The position numbers and the translations under genes were made by a program. The notes below the pieces were generated by a model, which saw nothing but the letters and a program-made list of their open reading frames with translations, was not told where the DNA came from and did no database searches. This document shows, in pieces, positions 43,122-51,206 of a DNA stretch of 64,000 bases; the first letter of the stretch is position 1; each line of letters starts with the position of its first letter. Location of the stretch: NCBI RefSeq assembly GCF_000280925.3, contig NZ_CP012109.1:7398501-7462500 (forward strand). The letters run 5' to 3'. This stretch comes from Myxococcus hansupus (lineage in GTDB: Bacteria > Myxococcota > Myxococcia > Myxococcales > Myxococcaceae).

Positions 43122-43988
43122 CTACTCCGCCTTGAAGAACACCTGGGCACCGGGCGCGGCCGTCTGGCTCCGGTGCGTCAGCCCCATCCGACTGAAGATG
43201 GGCGCGCAGTCCGGGTCCGTCTGCTGCGACATGCACCCCACGGAGGTGTTGGGCACGTCCGCGTTCTCGTCCAGGTTGGAGCCCGCGAAGAGCGCGCCCA
43301 GGTCCAGCACCACCTTGCCGGACTCCAGGTTCAGCGAATCCAACGCCACCTCCGGGCGGTTGCCGAACGTACACCCCGCGGTGCCCTGCGTCTGTCCCTC
43401 CGGCGGCGGCGCGCAGTCGGTGCTCCCCAGGTGCATGACGTGGCCCTCGGGCAGCCCCCTCGTCCGGCCCTCGATGCGCGTGTAGAGATAACCGGAGCGC
43501 CAGCTCCAATAGAGGCTCGTGTCGTTCAAGGGCGCGGGCGCCGTGGACACGTCCAGGTGGTTGAGCGTCTCCGGCACGCCCAGCTTGAAGCGCAGGCCCG
43601 TGTAGCTGCCCTCCGGCACCGTGCCGACGATGCGCAGGTTCGTCGCCTCCGTGCCCTGGGTGCACTGCCCCGACTTGTCGGCGAAGTCGAGCAGCGCCGT
43701 GCCCTGCGTCTGCCAGCGGCGGTCCTCCGTCAGCGTCAGCGCAACCTCGTCTCCATCCGCCGTGACGAGCCGGATGTCGTGGAGGTACACGCGCAGGTCC
43801 ATGGGCTCGTACGTCGTCCCCGTCGTCCCCACCCCGGTATAGGTGCGGCCACATGCGAAGGGCTCGCTGCCCACCCGCGCCTCGAAGGGGATGGCCACGT
43901 CCATGCGGGGTTCGTCGACATCACAGCCCAGGACGCCCAACAGCAGGAAGGGGAAGGAACGGACGACGTGGCGACGAACGGACGGCAT
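43122..43988 (-). CDS. mbnP: MbnP-family copper-binding lipoprotein
   Basis: This 288-residue exported lipoprotein (lipobox GVLGC, Cys22) begins its mature part with DVAIPFEARVGSEPFACG and has the family's YLHDIRLV segment and W161-S-W163 motif (SLYWSWRSGY). Cysteines at 46, 109, 192, 206, 252 and 261 could form disulfides. The WxW region is the probable site of the MbnH-made kynurenine, although which Trp is modified cannot be read from sequence. It is the first gene of the pair, 10 bases ahead of mbnH, and starts at 43988 with GGGAGC upstream. It probably binds copper in the periplasm or at the outer membrane. Confidence 0.88.
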   Translation of the reverse strand: MPSVRRHVVRSFPFLLLGVLGCDVDEPRMDVAIPFEARVGSEPFACGRTYTGVGTTGTTYEPMDLRVYLHDIRLVTADGDEVALTLTEDRRWQTQGTALLDFADKSGQCTQGTEATNLRIVGTVPEGSYTGLRFKLGVPETLNHLDVSTAPAPLNDTSLYWSWRSGYLYTRIEGRTRGLPEGHVMHLGSTDCAPPPEGQTQGTAGCTFGNRPEVALDSLNLESGKVVLDLGALFAGSNLDENADVPNTSVGCMSQQTDPDCAPIFSRMGLTHRSQTAAPGAQVFFKAE

Positions 43989-44104
43989 GGCGGGCTCCCG
44001 TGAAATGGAGTCTCCGCGTAACGCAATCACGCCAGGCGGAGAACGTGGCATGTTGCCACAGCCCCAGGTCCTTGCTCGATGACGGGCAGCAGGCGAGCGT
44101 GGCC

Positions 44105-45103
44105 TCACGCGCCTTGCATGTTGTAGCCGGATTCACCAAAGGGTTTGAGCCGGTCCAGCCAGAGCGCCTCCAGCACCGCCAGCTCCTCCTTCGCGTCCAC
44201 GCCGGGCTCCTCGGAGGGCTTCAGCACATCGAGCACCTCGAAGGTGAACTGCGCCTCGCCGTAGCGCCGCCAGTCCTCCAGCAGTGTGGGGAGGCGGTCC
44301 ATGCCCGTCGTCAGCTCGAAGCGGATGCGGTTGAGCATGCCCTGGACGTTGGCGCTCGCGCCCACCAGCACCTTGCCGTTGGCGAGGCACCGCACCGCGT
44401 ACACCCCCATGGGAGGCGGTGCCTCCTTGTAGGAGCGCTTCAGCTCGGAGCGGCGGGACGTACGGCCAGGGGTCTGCGCGGATTCATCCGTGGACATGGA
44501 GGACCTCGTTTCGGAAACAGCGGGAGAAGTGGAGGCGTGCGACGCCGTGAGCAGAGAGAGCTTCGCTGCGAGCCGAGACCAGGCTTCCGCATCCCTGGGC
44601 GCCAACCAGTCACGGCCCATGCGCGCCCAGTCGGCATCCGTGGGGTCCGCGCCCAGCGCTTCGAGGAGGCTGGCCTCACAGACGAAGAACTGCTCGCGGT
44701 ACGGGAAGAGGAAGCCGCCCTCCGTCCGCAGCGAGGCGGCGGCCTCCGCGTAGGAGGTGAACCAGCGATTGAGATGGGCGCCGCCGACGCGAGAGAGCAG
44801 GTGCTCGAAGTCGACGCGCGGAGGCCCGGCCTCACCCTCGCGAGCGGCCTTCAGTTCCACCCACGTGGCGTGCCCCTGCTCCCGCGCGATGACGGCCAAC
44901 GCGTGCTTGCGGCGCACGGTGTCCTTGCGCGCGAGCACCTCGCCCAGGGACAGGCCCGCGAAGCCCGGCAGGACGCGCAGTCGCTCCGCGGCCCTGGCGG
45001 CGCGCGCGGCCTCCGGCGCGTCCAAGTCCTTGAGCAGGATGGACGCGCGAACCTTGCATTCCTGGAGGGAGAGGGGTGCTGCGGTGGAAGCGTCGGTTCC
45101 CAT
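44105..45103 (-). CDS. GIY-YIG nuclease-family protein with added N-terminal domain
   Basis: This is a 332-residue protein. The C-terminal part (about 225-332) matches a GIY-YIG superfamily domain: MGVYAVRCLANGKVLVGAS (GIY as GVY, YIG as VLVG) with the later conserved Glu and YNMQG end. The N-terminal part (KHALAVIAREQGHATWVELK) resembles a helical module found in other hypothetical proteins. An internal methionine before SKRSYKEAPPP-like sequence marks where stand-alone relatives usually begin, so this looks like a fusion. The degenerate YIG motif makes nuclease activity uncertain. The ATG at 45103 was chosen because it starts the well-formed region. Confidence 0.7.
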   Translation of the reverse strand: MGTDASTAAPLSLQECKVRASILLKDLDAPEAARAARAAERLRVLPGFAGLSLGEVLARKDTVRRKHALAVIAREQGHATWVELKAAREGEAGPPRVDFEHLLSRVGGAHLNRWFTSYAEAAASLRTEGGFLFPYREQFFVCEASLLEALGADPTDADWARMGRDWLAPRDAEAWSRLAAKLSLLTASHASTSPAVSETRSSMSTDESAQTPGRTSRRSELKRSYKEAPPPMGVYAVRCLANGKVLVGASANVQGMLNRIRFELTTGMDRLPTLLEDWRRYGEAQFTFEVLDVLKPSEEPGVDAKEELAVLEALWLDRLKPFGESGYNMQGA

Positions 45104-45270
45104 GAAAAGTCCCTTGGCGCCGGCCCTCACCCGATTGTGGGCCGTGGAAGGAACTCATCGAGAACTGTCGAGCTGCCGGGAACTGCGAGGGTGACGTCGT
45201 CTTTTCGGGCAGGCGCCCCTCGGCACCTGCGCGTGAGTTAACGAGGGCGCCGCTTCGGGTGCAAGCGCTT

Positions 45271-45891
45271 TCAGGCCCCGGGCGGGCAGCCCACGGAGTT
45301 CCCGCCTCCCTGGCCGGCTGGCTTGCACGTGCAGTCCAGGCACCCGTGCGAAGCGCAGGTGCCGCAGCTTCGTTCGAGCTGCTTCTTGAGCGCCTGACGC
45401 GCCCGGTGCAGCCGCACGCCCGCGTTGTTCGCGGTGATGCCCGCCTCGCGCGCCACCTCCGGAACGCCTCGCTCCTCCAGGTCCACCTGCCGGAGGATGT
45501 CCGCGTACTCCGGCTTCAGCGTGGGGAGCAGCTCGCCCACGCAGGCGCAGACGGCCTGCTTCAACTCCGCGTCCACGGAGGTCTCCTCCACTTCACGCGC
45601 CTCGCGCTCCAACGCGCGCCCCTCCGCCGCGCTCCGGCGGTAATGGTCCACGAGCGCGTTGCGCAGCAGGCGGTAGAACCACGTCACCGCGCCCTCGCCA
45701 TCCCGCAGCGCCCCGCCCTTCTCCAACGTCTTCACGAAGGCCGTCTGGAGGAGCTCCTCGGCGATGGCGCGGCTGCCCACGCGCCGCTCCAGGAAGCCGA
45801 GGAACTGGCGGTGGTTGTCCACCAACGCACGCACCACCTCGTCGCTCAGGTCCTCGGTCCGCGTCACGTCGTGCTCCTTCCCCTGCGTCAT
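45271..45891 (-). CDS. CorE-like (ECF44) metal-responsive sigma factor with Cys-rich tail
   Basis: This is a 206-residue ECF sigma factor. Region 2 (about 25-90: FLERRVGSRAIAEELLQTAFVK, WFYRLLRNALVDHYRR) and region 4 (about 120-172: YADILRQVDLEERGVPEVAREAGI, NNAGVRLHRARQALKKQL) are clear. A C115-A-C117 motif lies in the linker, and the C-terminus (SCGTCASHGCLDCTCK) holds C176, C179, C184, C187 and C189. CorE-type ECF44 factors of Myxococcus use such a CxC motif plus Cys-rich domain to sense copper or other metals directly, without an anti-sigma factor. GGAG lies 9 bases before the ATG at 45891. It is near copper genes and is the best candidate for their regulator. Confidence 0.82.
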   Translation of the reverse strand: MTQGKEHDVTRTEDLSDEVVRALVDNHRQFLGFLERRVGSRAIAEELLQTAFVKTLEKGGALRDGEGAVTWFYRLLRNALVDHYRRSAAEGRALEREAREVEETSVDAELKQAVCACVGELLPTLKPEYADILRQVDLEERGVPEVAREAGITANNAGVRLHRARQALKKQLERSCGTCASHGCLDCTCKPAGQGGGNSVGCPPGA

Positions 45892-46014
45892 CTGCCCATC
45901 TCCGCGCGTGTTTTCAACGCGTTGACACCGGCGAGCGCCCTGGGCACCGGGCATTCCCATCAAATCCTGACGTGAATGGAAGCTGCCGTGACGGAAGTGA
46001 AACCACGTGAGGCA

Positions 46015-46043
46015 TTGACAGACACCCGGATCCACGTTTATTT
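46015..46043 (+). promoter_or_regulatory. Sigma-70-like promoter of the methionine transcript
   Basis: TTGACA (46015-46020) and TTATTT (46038-46043) are 17 bases apart. Transcription would start near 46050, immediately at the first helix of the riboswitch. The -35 is a perfect consensus match. Confidence 0.65.
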
Positions 46044-46046
46044 CGT

Positions 46047-46152
46047 CCGCAGCATCAAGAGCGGTCCCGCCTCGCGCGGTGGCCCGACAACCTGGAGACG
46101 GACCTCCAAGGTGTCCAAACGATGCGGCTCGGGGAGCAGGGGCTCCACGAGC
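46047..46152 (+). promoter_or_regulatory. SAM-I/IV-clan riboswitch
   Basis: P1 pairs GCATC (46052-46056) with GATGC (46121-46125). After P1 comes AAGAGCGG, as in SAM-I. P2 uses CCGC/GCGG (46067-46070/46076-46079) with outer GG/CC pairs. The conserved GGCCCGACAACC is at 46081-46092. P3 is CC-t-GGAG/CTCC-aa-GG (46091-46097/46104-46111), followed by GGTGTCCAAA, the counterpart of the SAM-I 'GGUGCcAA'. There is no P4; instead a hairpin GCTCG..GGAGC/GCTCC..CGAGC (46127-46152) follows P1, as in SAM-IV and SAM-I/IV variants. It lies at the predicted 5' end of the aspartokinase-homoserine dehydrogenase message, so S-adenosylmethionine should repress that gene. Confidence 0.8.
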
Positions 46153-46467
46153 AATCCAAGTGTCCGAGGCCGGAGGACTCCTCCAGCGCTCGGTGAGAGA
46201 GGACCTCCGTGGTTCCATCCACCTGCTCCGCACCGTCCGTTACCGCTCACGCGTCGCGCATGAACCACCACGTCCTCGTCGCGCATCGAATGCGTCGGCC
46301 CGGCGGCATGCACTAGCCCGCCAGGGCTCCCTTCCCAGCACCTTCTTCCTTCTTGCCGTGGGCGCGTGAGCGCCGCGTCCAGCCGGCGTGTGTCCGGGGC
46401 GCGGTGCCATGTCTGCCCTTCGCTTGCGACGCGGGGCCACGCGGCCCGTTCGAGTTCGAGGTTCTCC
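46153..46467 (+). other. Long leader between the riboswitch and aspartokinase gene
   Basis: No conserved gene is seen. The leader contains GGAGG-act-CCTCC (about 46171-46183), an 18-codon ORF starting at 46260 (MNHHVLVAHRMRRPGGMH), and a hairpin AGCCC-gcca-GGGCT (46315-46328) followed by a pyrimidine-rich stretch CTTCTTCCTTCTTG. The last of these is the best candidate for a terminator-type expression platform. The ribosome site GAGG lies at about 46458. Confidence 0.4.
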
Positions 46468-48963
46468 ATGAGCAGCACGTCTTTGCAGGTGATGAAGTTC
46501 GGCGGTTCGTCCGTGGGTGCGCCCGCGCGGCTTCGCCAGGTCGTCGAGCTGATTGGACAACACGCGAAGCGCGGCCCCCTGGCGGTGGTCGTCTCCGCGA
46601 TGGGCGACACCACCGACTGGCTGCTGGACGCGGCCCGGCTCGCCACGGAGGGAGACCTGGAGGGCTCGCTCACCGTGGCCACGCGCATCGCGGACCTGGC
46701 GAAGGCCAACGTCGCGGCGCTCGCGCCCGCGCGGGCCACCGTGCTGGCGGAGCGTGTCGATGCGCTCCTCTCTCCGCTGCGGCAACTGCTCCAGGGCATC
46801 TCCCTCACGCGGGAGTGCTCGGCCCCCACGCGAGACCGGGTGCTGTCCTTTGGAGAGGTCGTCTCCGCGACGCTGCTCGCGGAGCTGCTCACGGCCCACG
46901 GCACCGCCGCGGCGTTCCGCGATGCGCGGCAACTGCTCGTGACGGATGAGCGCTTTGGCGCGGCGCGGGTGGACCTGGTGCGCACGCGGGAGCGGCTGCA
47001 AGCCGCGGCGGAGACATGGGGCGGCGAGGTGCCCGTCATCCCCGGCTTCATCGCCGCGACGCCGGACGGCCGCACCACCACGCTGGGCCGCAATGGCTCC
47101 GACTACACCGCCGCGCTGGTGGCCCAGGGCCTGGGCGCGACGGAAGTCACGGTGTGGACGGACGTGCTCGGGCTGCACACGGCGGACCCGGACCTCGTCA
47201 CGGACGCGTACCCCGTGGCGCACCTCACCCACGGCGAGGGCCTGGAGCTGGCCGCGGTGGGCGCGCGCATGCTGCACCCGCGCACGATGATTCCCCTCAT
47301 CGAGTCCGGCATCTCCCTGCGCATCCGCAACACCATGGAGCCGGAGCACCCGGGCACGCTCATCGACGCCATCGGTTCACGAGACGGCCAGCGCCCCGCG
47401 TGCATCGCGACGCGCGAGGACCTGGCGCTGCTCGGCATCGAGGTGCGCAAGCTGTCGGACCAGTTCCAGCTCGGCGAGCGGGTGCTGGCCGCGCTGCGCC
47501 AGGCGAACGTGACGGTGTGGATGACCGCGCAGTCCGCCAATGGCCAATCCCTGGCCGTCGTCGTCCCCCGCGCCGACGCGGAGCACGCGCGGACCGTGCT
47601 CGCCGCGGAGCTGGCCCAGGAGCTGTCCCGCCGCGAGGTGGAGCCGCTGGAGGTGCGCCAGCCGGTGACGCTGCTGACGCTGGTCGCCGAGACGATGGGC
47701 CATGGCGTCAACGTGGCCGGACGCTTCTTCAGCGCCCTGGGCGCGGTGGGCGTCAATGTGCGCGCCAGCGCCCAGGGAGCCAGCTCGCGCTCGCTGTCGT
47801 GTGTCGTCGACGCGGCGGACACCGCCATCGCGGCGCGCACCACGCACGCGGCCTTCAACCTGGCCCATCAGCAGGTGAGCCTCTTCGTCCTCGGCCACGG
47901 CACGGTGGGCGGGCAGCTCCTGGCGCAGCTTCGGGCGCAACAGGCGCTGCTCCGGGACAAGCACGGCATCGCGCTGCGCGTCGTGGGCATCGCTGACAGC
48001 AAGCGTGCCCTCTTCGAGGCCTCGGGGTTGTCGCTGGAGGGGCTGGAGGCGCGGCTGTCGCGCGAGACGCCCGAGGCGCCGGAGACGCGCTCCCTGGTGC
48101 CGCTGCTGGAGGCGCTGCGGCGACTGCCCGTGCCCATCCTGGTGGACTGCACCGCCGCAGGCGGGCTGGAGACGCTCTACACGGAGGCCTTCCAGCGCGG
48201 CATCCACGTGGTGGCGGCGAACAAGAAGCCGCTGGCGCTCCCGTGGGAGGCGCGCGAGGCGCTGCTGGCCACGGCGCGGAGAAACCACGTCGCGTACCAC
48301 TACGAGACGACGGTGGCCTCCAGCCTGCCCGTCATCGACACGCTGGCGAACCTCGTGCGCACGGGGGACACGGTCCACCTCATCACCGCGTCGCTGTCCG
48401 GCAGCCTGGGCTTCATCTGCAACGAGCTGACGGCGGGCGTGCCGCTGTCCCGGGCCGTCCGCGCCGCTCGCGAGCGGGGCTACACGGAGCCCGACCCGCG
48501 CGAGGACCTGAGCGGCACGGACGTCGCGCGCAAGGCGCTCATCCTGGCGCGGGAGCTGGGCCTGCCGCTCTCGCTGGCCGACGTGGCGTTGGAGCCCTTC
48601 GTCACCACGCGGGAGGGAACTTCCGTGGACGCGTTCTTCCAGGAACTGGCGCAGCAGGACGCGGCCTTCGAGGAGCGCGTGGCCCGCTGCCGGCAAAGCG
48701 GCACCGTGCCGCGCTACCTGGCCCGCATCGACCCGTCGAAGGCGGGCACCGGCAGTCCCGTCATCCGCGTGGGCACCGTGAACATCGAAGCGGGCCACCC
48801 CGCCGCGCACCTCCGCGGCTCCGAGTCCTTCGTGTCTTTCACCACCACCCGCCACAGCGACTTCCCGCTCACCGTCCGCGGCGCGGGCGCGGGCGGCGCC
48901 GTCACCGCCTCCGGTGTGCTGGCCGACATCCTCCGCATCTCCCAGACGCTGCGGGGCCGCTGA
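46468..48963 (+). CDS. thrA: Bifunctional aspartokinase / homoserine dehydrogenase
   Basis: This is an 831-residue two-enzyme protein. The aspartokinase part has N-terminal VMKFGGSSVG, the FGE(V/L) stretch DRVLSFGEVVSATLLAELL and GRNGSDYTAAL, then ACT domains (about 300-450). The homoserine dehydrogenase part has NAD(P)-binding GHGTVGGQLL, DCTAAGGLETLY and NKKPLAL, and SLSGSLGFICNEL. It catalyses the first and third steps from aspartate to homoserine, feeding methionine and threonine. The SAM-class riboswitch upstream implies methionine-dependent control, making it MetL-like in regulation. The start at 46468 is taken because MSSTSLQVMKFGG is the natural N-terminus and GAGG precedes it. Two trans-sulfuration genes follow. 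Confidence 0.93.
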   Translation: MSSTSLQVMKFGGSSVGAPARLRQVVELIGQHAKRGPLAVVVSAMGDTTDWLLDAARLATEGDLEGSLTVATRIADLAKANVAALAPARATVLAERVDALLSPLRQLLQGISLTRECSAPTRDRVLSFGEVVSATLLAELLTAHGTAAAFRDARQLLVTDERFGAARVDLVRTRERLQAAAETWGGEVPVIPGFIAATPDGRTTTLGRNGSDYTAALVAQGLGATEVTVWTDVLGLHTADPDLVTDAYPVAHLTHGEGLELAAVGARMLHPRTMIPLIESGISLRIRNTMEPEHPGTLIDAIGSRDGQRPACIATREDLALLGIEVRKLSDQFQLGERVLAALRQANVTVWMTAQSANGQSLAVVVPRADAEHARTVLAAELAQELSRREVEPLEVRQPVTLLTLVAETMGHGVNVAGRFFSALGAVGVNVRASAQGASSRSLSCVVDAADTAIAARTTHAAFNLAHQQVSLFVLGHGTVGGQLLAQLRAQQALLRDKHGIALRVVGIADSKRALFEASGLSLEGLEARLSRETPEAPETRSLVPLLEALRRLPVPILVDCTAAGGLETLYTEAFQRGIHVVAANKKPLALPWEAREALLATARRNHVAYHYETTVASSLPVIDTLANLVRTGDTVHLITASLSGSLGFICNELTAGVPLSRAVRAARERGYTEPDPREDLSGTDVARKALILARELGLPLSLADVALEPFVTTREGTSVDAFFQELAQQDAAFEERVARCRQSGTVPRYLARIDPSKAGTGSPVIRVGTVNIEAGHPAAHLRGSESFVSFTTTRHSDFPLTVRGAGAGGAVTASGVLADILRISQTLRGR

Positions 48964-48989
48964 GCGCGCGCCTTCGAAGGAGCCCTTCC

Positions 48990-50090
48990 ATGAAACTCGC
49001 CACCGCCCTCGTCCATGCCGGCGTGCGCCGCGATGCCGCCACCGGCGCCGTCTCCGTCCCCATCTACCAGTCCGCCACCTTCCAGCACCCCGCGCTCGGG
49101 CAGTCCACGGGCTATGACTATTCGCGCACGAAGAACCCCACCCGCTCCGCGCTCGAGGACGCGCTGGCGCGGCTGGAGGGCGGCAGCCGTGGCCTCGCCT
49201 TCAGCTCCGGCATGGCCGCGCTGCACTGCGCGCTCCAGCTCTTCGGCCCACAGGACCACGTCCTGCTCACCGAGGACCTCTACGGCGGCACATACCGGCT
49301 GGTGGACCGCCTCCTCCACGTGCCCTGCACCTTCGTGGACACCTCGCGTCCCAGCGCCGTGCGGGACGCGCTGCGCCCCAACACCCGCGCCATCGTCGTG
49401 GAGACGCCGACGAACCCGATGATGCGCACGGCGGACATCGCCGTGCTGGCGGACATCGCGCGCAAGGCCGGGGCGCTGCTCATCGTCGACAACACCTTCC
49501 TCACGCCGTGGCTGCAACGCCCGCTGGAGCTGGGCGCGGACATCGTCGTGCACAGCGCGACGAAGTACCTGTCCGGGCACAACGACGTCGTCGCGGGCGC
49601 GCTCGTGGCCAAGGACGCCGCGCTGGGCGAGAAGCTCGCGTTCATCCAGAACGGCATCGGCGCGATTCTGGGTCCGCAGGACGCGTTCCTCGTGATTCGC
49701 GGCCTGAAGACGCTGGCCCTGCGCATGGAGCGGCACCAGTCCAACGCGCGCGAGGTGGCCGCGTGGCTGCGCGCCCATCCCGCCGTGGAGCGCGTCTTCT
49801 ATCCCGGCCTGGGCGGCATGCTGTCCTTCACCGTCACGCAAGCGGCCCTGGTGCCCCAGGTGCTCGCGTCCGTGCAGTTGTGTCTCTTCGCCGAGTCGCT
49901 CGGCGGCGTGGAGACGCTCATCACCTACCCCACCACCCAGACCCACGCCGACATCCCCGCCGAGCGCAGGGAAGCGCTGGGCATCTCCGACCGGCTGCTC
50001 CGGCTCTCCGTAGGAATCGAGGACTCCCATGACATCATCGCCGACCTGGCCCACGCGCTTCGCGACCCGTCTGCTGCACACGGGGCATGA
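48990..50090 (+). CDS. Trans-sulfuration PLP enzyme (cystathionine gamma-synthase/beta-lyase family), copy 1
   Basis: This 366-residue Cys/Met metabolism PLP enzyme has AFSSGMAALHCALQL, TEDLYGGTYRL, ETPTNPMMR and the PLP lysine in HSATKYLSGHNDVVAG. In this operon it is the likely cystathionine gamma-synthase or O-acyl-homoserine sulfhydrylase that turns activated homoserine into cystathionine or homocysteine. Exact specificity within the family cannot be decided by eye. AAGGAG lies 9 bases upstream of the ATG, and the gene follows the aspartokinase-homoserine dehydrogenase gene by 26 bases. Its last 62 bases overlap the start of a paralogous gene. Confidence 0.88.
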   Translation: MKLATALVHAGVRRDAATGAVSVPIYQSATFQHPALGQSTGYDYSRTKNPTRSALEDALARLEGGSRGLAFSSGMAALHCALQLFGPQDHVLLTEDLYGGTYRLVDRLLHVPCTFVDTSRPSAVRDALRPNTRAIVVETPTNPMMRTADIAVLADIARKAGALLIVDNTFLTPWLQRPLELGADIVVHSATKYLSGHNDVVAGALVAKDAALGEKLAFIQNGIGAILGPQDAFLVIRGLKTLALRMERHQSNAREVAAWLRAHPAVERVFYPGLGGMLSFTVTQAALVPQVLASVQLCLFAESLGGVETLITYPTTQTHADIPAERREALGISDRLLRLSVGIEDSHDIIADLAHALRDPSAAHGA

Positions 50091-51159
50091 GCAGGACCCC
50101 GCGACGGGCGCCGCCGCCGTCCCCATCTACCAGGTGTCCATGTTCGACCAGCCGGGCCTGGAGACGCCCGGCGAGTTCGACTACGCGCGCTCCGGCAACC
50201 CCACGCGCAAGGCGCTGGAGGGCGTGCTCGCCGCGCTGGACGAGGGCGCCGCGGCCTTTGCCTTCAGCTCCGGCATGGCCGCGGTGTCCAACGTCCTGAT
50301 GCTCTTCAGCGCGGGCGACCACCTCGTCGTCACCGATGACTGTTACGGCGGCACCTACCGGGTGCTCACCCGCGTCTTCAGCCGCTTCGGACTGCAGGCC
50401 ACCTTCGTGGACACCAGCAACCCGGACGCGGTGCGCGCGGCCCTGCGCCCCAACACGAAGGCGCTCTTCGTGGAGAGCGTGAGCAACCCCTTCCTCAAGC
50501 GCACCGACATCCCCGCGGTGGCCCGCATCGCGAAGGAACACGGGGCGCTGCTCATCGTGGACAACACCTTCCTGTCCCCGTGCCTGTCGCGCCCGCTGAC
50601 CGAGGGCGCCGACGTCGTGATTCACTCCGCCACCAAGTACCTGGGCGGCCACAGCGACGTCATCGCCGGGACGGTAGCGGTGCGGACGCCCGCGCTCGCG
50701 CAGGAGCTCGGCTTCCTGCAGAACGCGGTGGGCGCGGTGCTGGGCCCCCAGGACTGCTTCCTCCTCCAGCGGGGCATCAAGACCTTGCAGGTTCGGCTGG
50801 AGCGGCAGGTGCAAACGGCGAAGGCGTTGGCGAAGTGGCTCGCCAGCAGGCCGGAGGTGGAGCAGGTCTTCTATCCGGACACCGGCGCGGTGGTGTCGTT
50901 CCGGCTGGCCCGCGACACGCTGGCGGCGCCCTTCGTGGAGTCGCTCCAGCTTCCGCTGCTGGGCGTGTCACTGGGCGCGGTGGAGAGCATCGTCACAGTC
51001 CCCGCGCGGCACTCGCATGCCGCCGTCCCCGCGCCGGAGCGGCAGCGCCGAGGCATCACGGATGGGCTCATCCGTTTCTCCGTGGGACTGGAGGAGCTGG
51101 AAGACCTGCAAGAGGACCTCGCCCAAGCGTTCGCGAAGGCCCTGCGCGTGGCGGCCTAG
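50029..51159 (+). CDS. Trans-sulfuration PLP enzyme, copy 2 (possible cystathionine beta-lyase)
   Basis: This 376-residue paralogue of the preceding gene has AFSSGMAAVSNVLML, TDDCYGGTYRV, ESVSNPFLKR and PLP lysine in HSATKYLGGHSDVIAG. As the second of a tandem pair it may be the beta-lyase that splits cystathionine to homocysteine, or the gamma-lyase. The ATG at 50029 (GAGGAC upstream) gives an unusual 62-base overlap with the previous gene. The conserved domain begins at RFATRLLHTGHEQDP, so a later start would remove conserved sequence and the overlap is probably real. A 267-base gap with its own signals separates it from metN. Confidence 0.88.
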   Translation: MTSSPTWPTRFATRLLHTGHEQDPATGAAAVPIYQVSMFDQPGLETPGEFDYARSGNPTRKALEGVLAALDEGAAAFAFSSGMAAVSNVLMLFSAGDHLVVTDDCYGGTYRVLTRVFSRFGLQATFVDTSNPDAVRAALRPNTKALFVESVSNPFLKRTDIPAVARIAKEHGALLIVDNTFLSPCLSRPLTEGADVVIHSATKYLGGHSDVIAGTVAVRTPALAQELGFLQNAVGAVLGPQDCFLLQRGIKTLQVRLERQVQTAKALAKWLASRPEVEQVFYPDTGAVVSFRLARDTLAAPFVESLQLPLLGVSLGAVESIVTVPARHSHAAVPAPERQRRGITDGLIRFSVGLEELEDLQEDLAQAFAKALRVAA

Positions 51160-51168
51160 GCCGTCAGG

Positions 51169-51197
51169 TTGACAGGCCGCGTCAGCTCCATTACCTG
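51169..51197 (+). promoter_or_regulatory. Candidate promoter of metNIQ
   Basis: TTGACA (51169-51174) lies 17 bases ahead of TACCTG (51192-51197). The -35 is consensus and the -10 is weak. A start site near 51204 would place the first base almost on the ATG of the Met/Cys-rich small ORF at 51207. Confidence 0.45.
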
Positions 51198-51206
51198 TCT
51201 GCGCCG

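Noticed and set aside
46366-46467. An N-terminal extension of the aspartokinase from a start at 46366
   Set aside because: The extra 34 residues are Arg/Ser/Cys-rich leader sequence. The conserved protein starts at MSSTSLQVMKFGG (46468).
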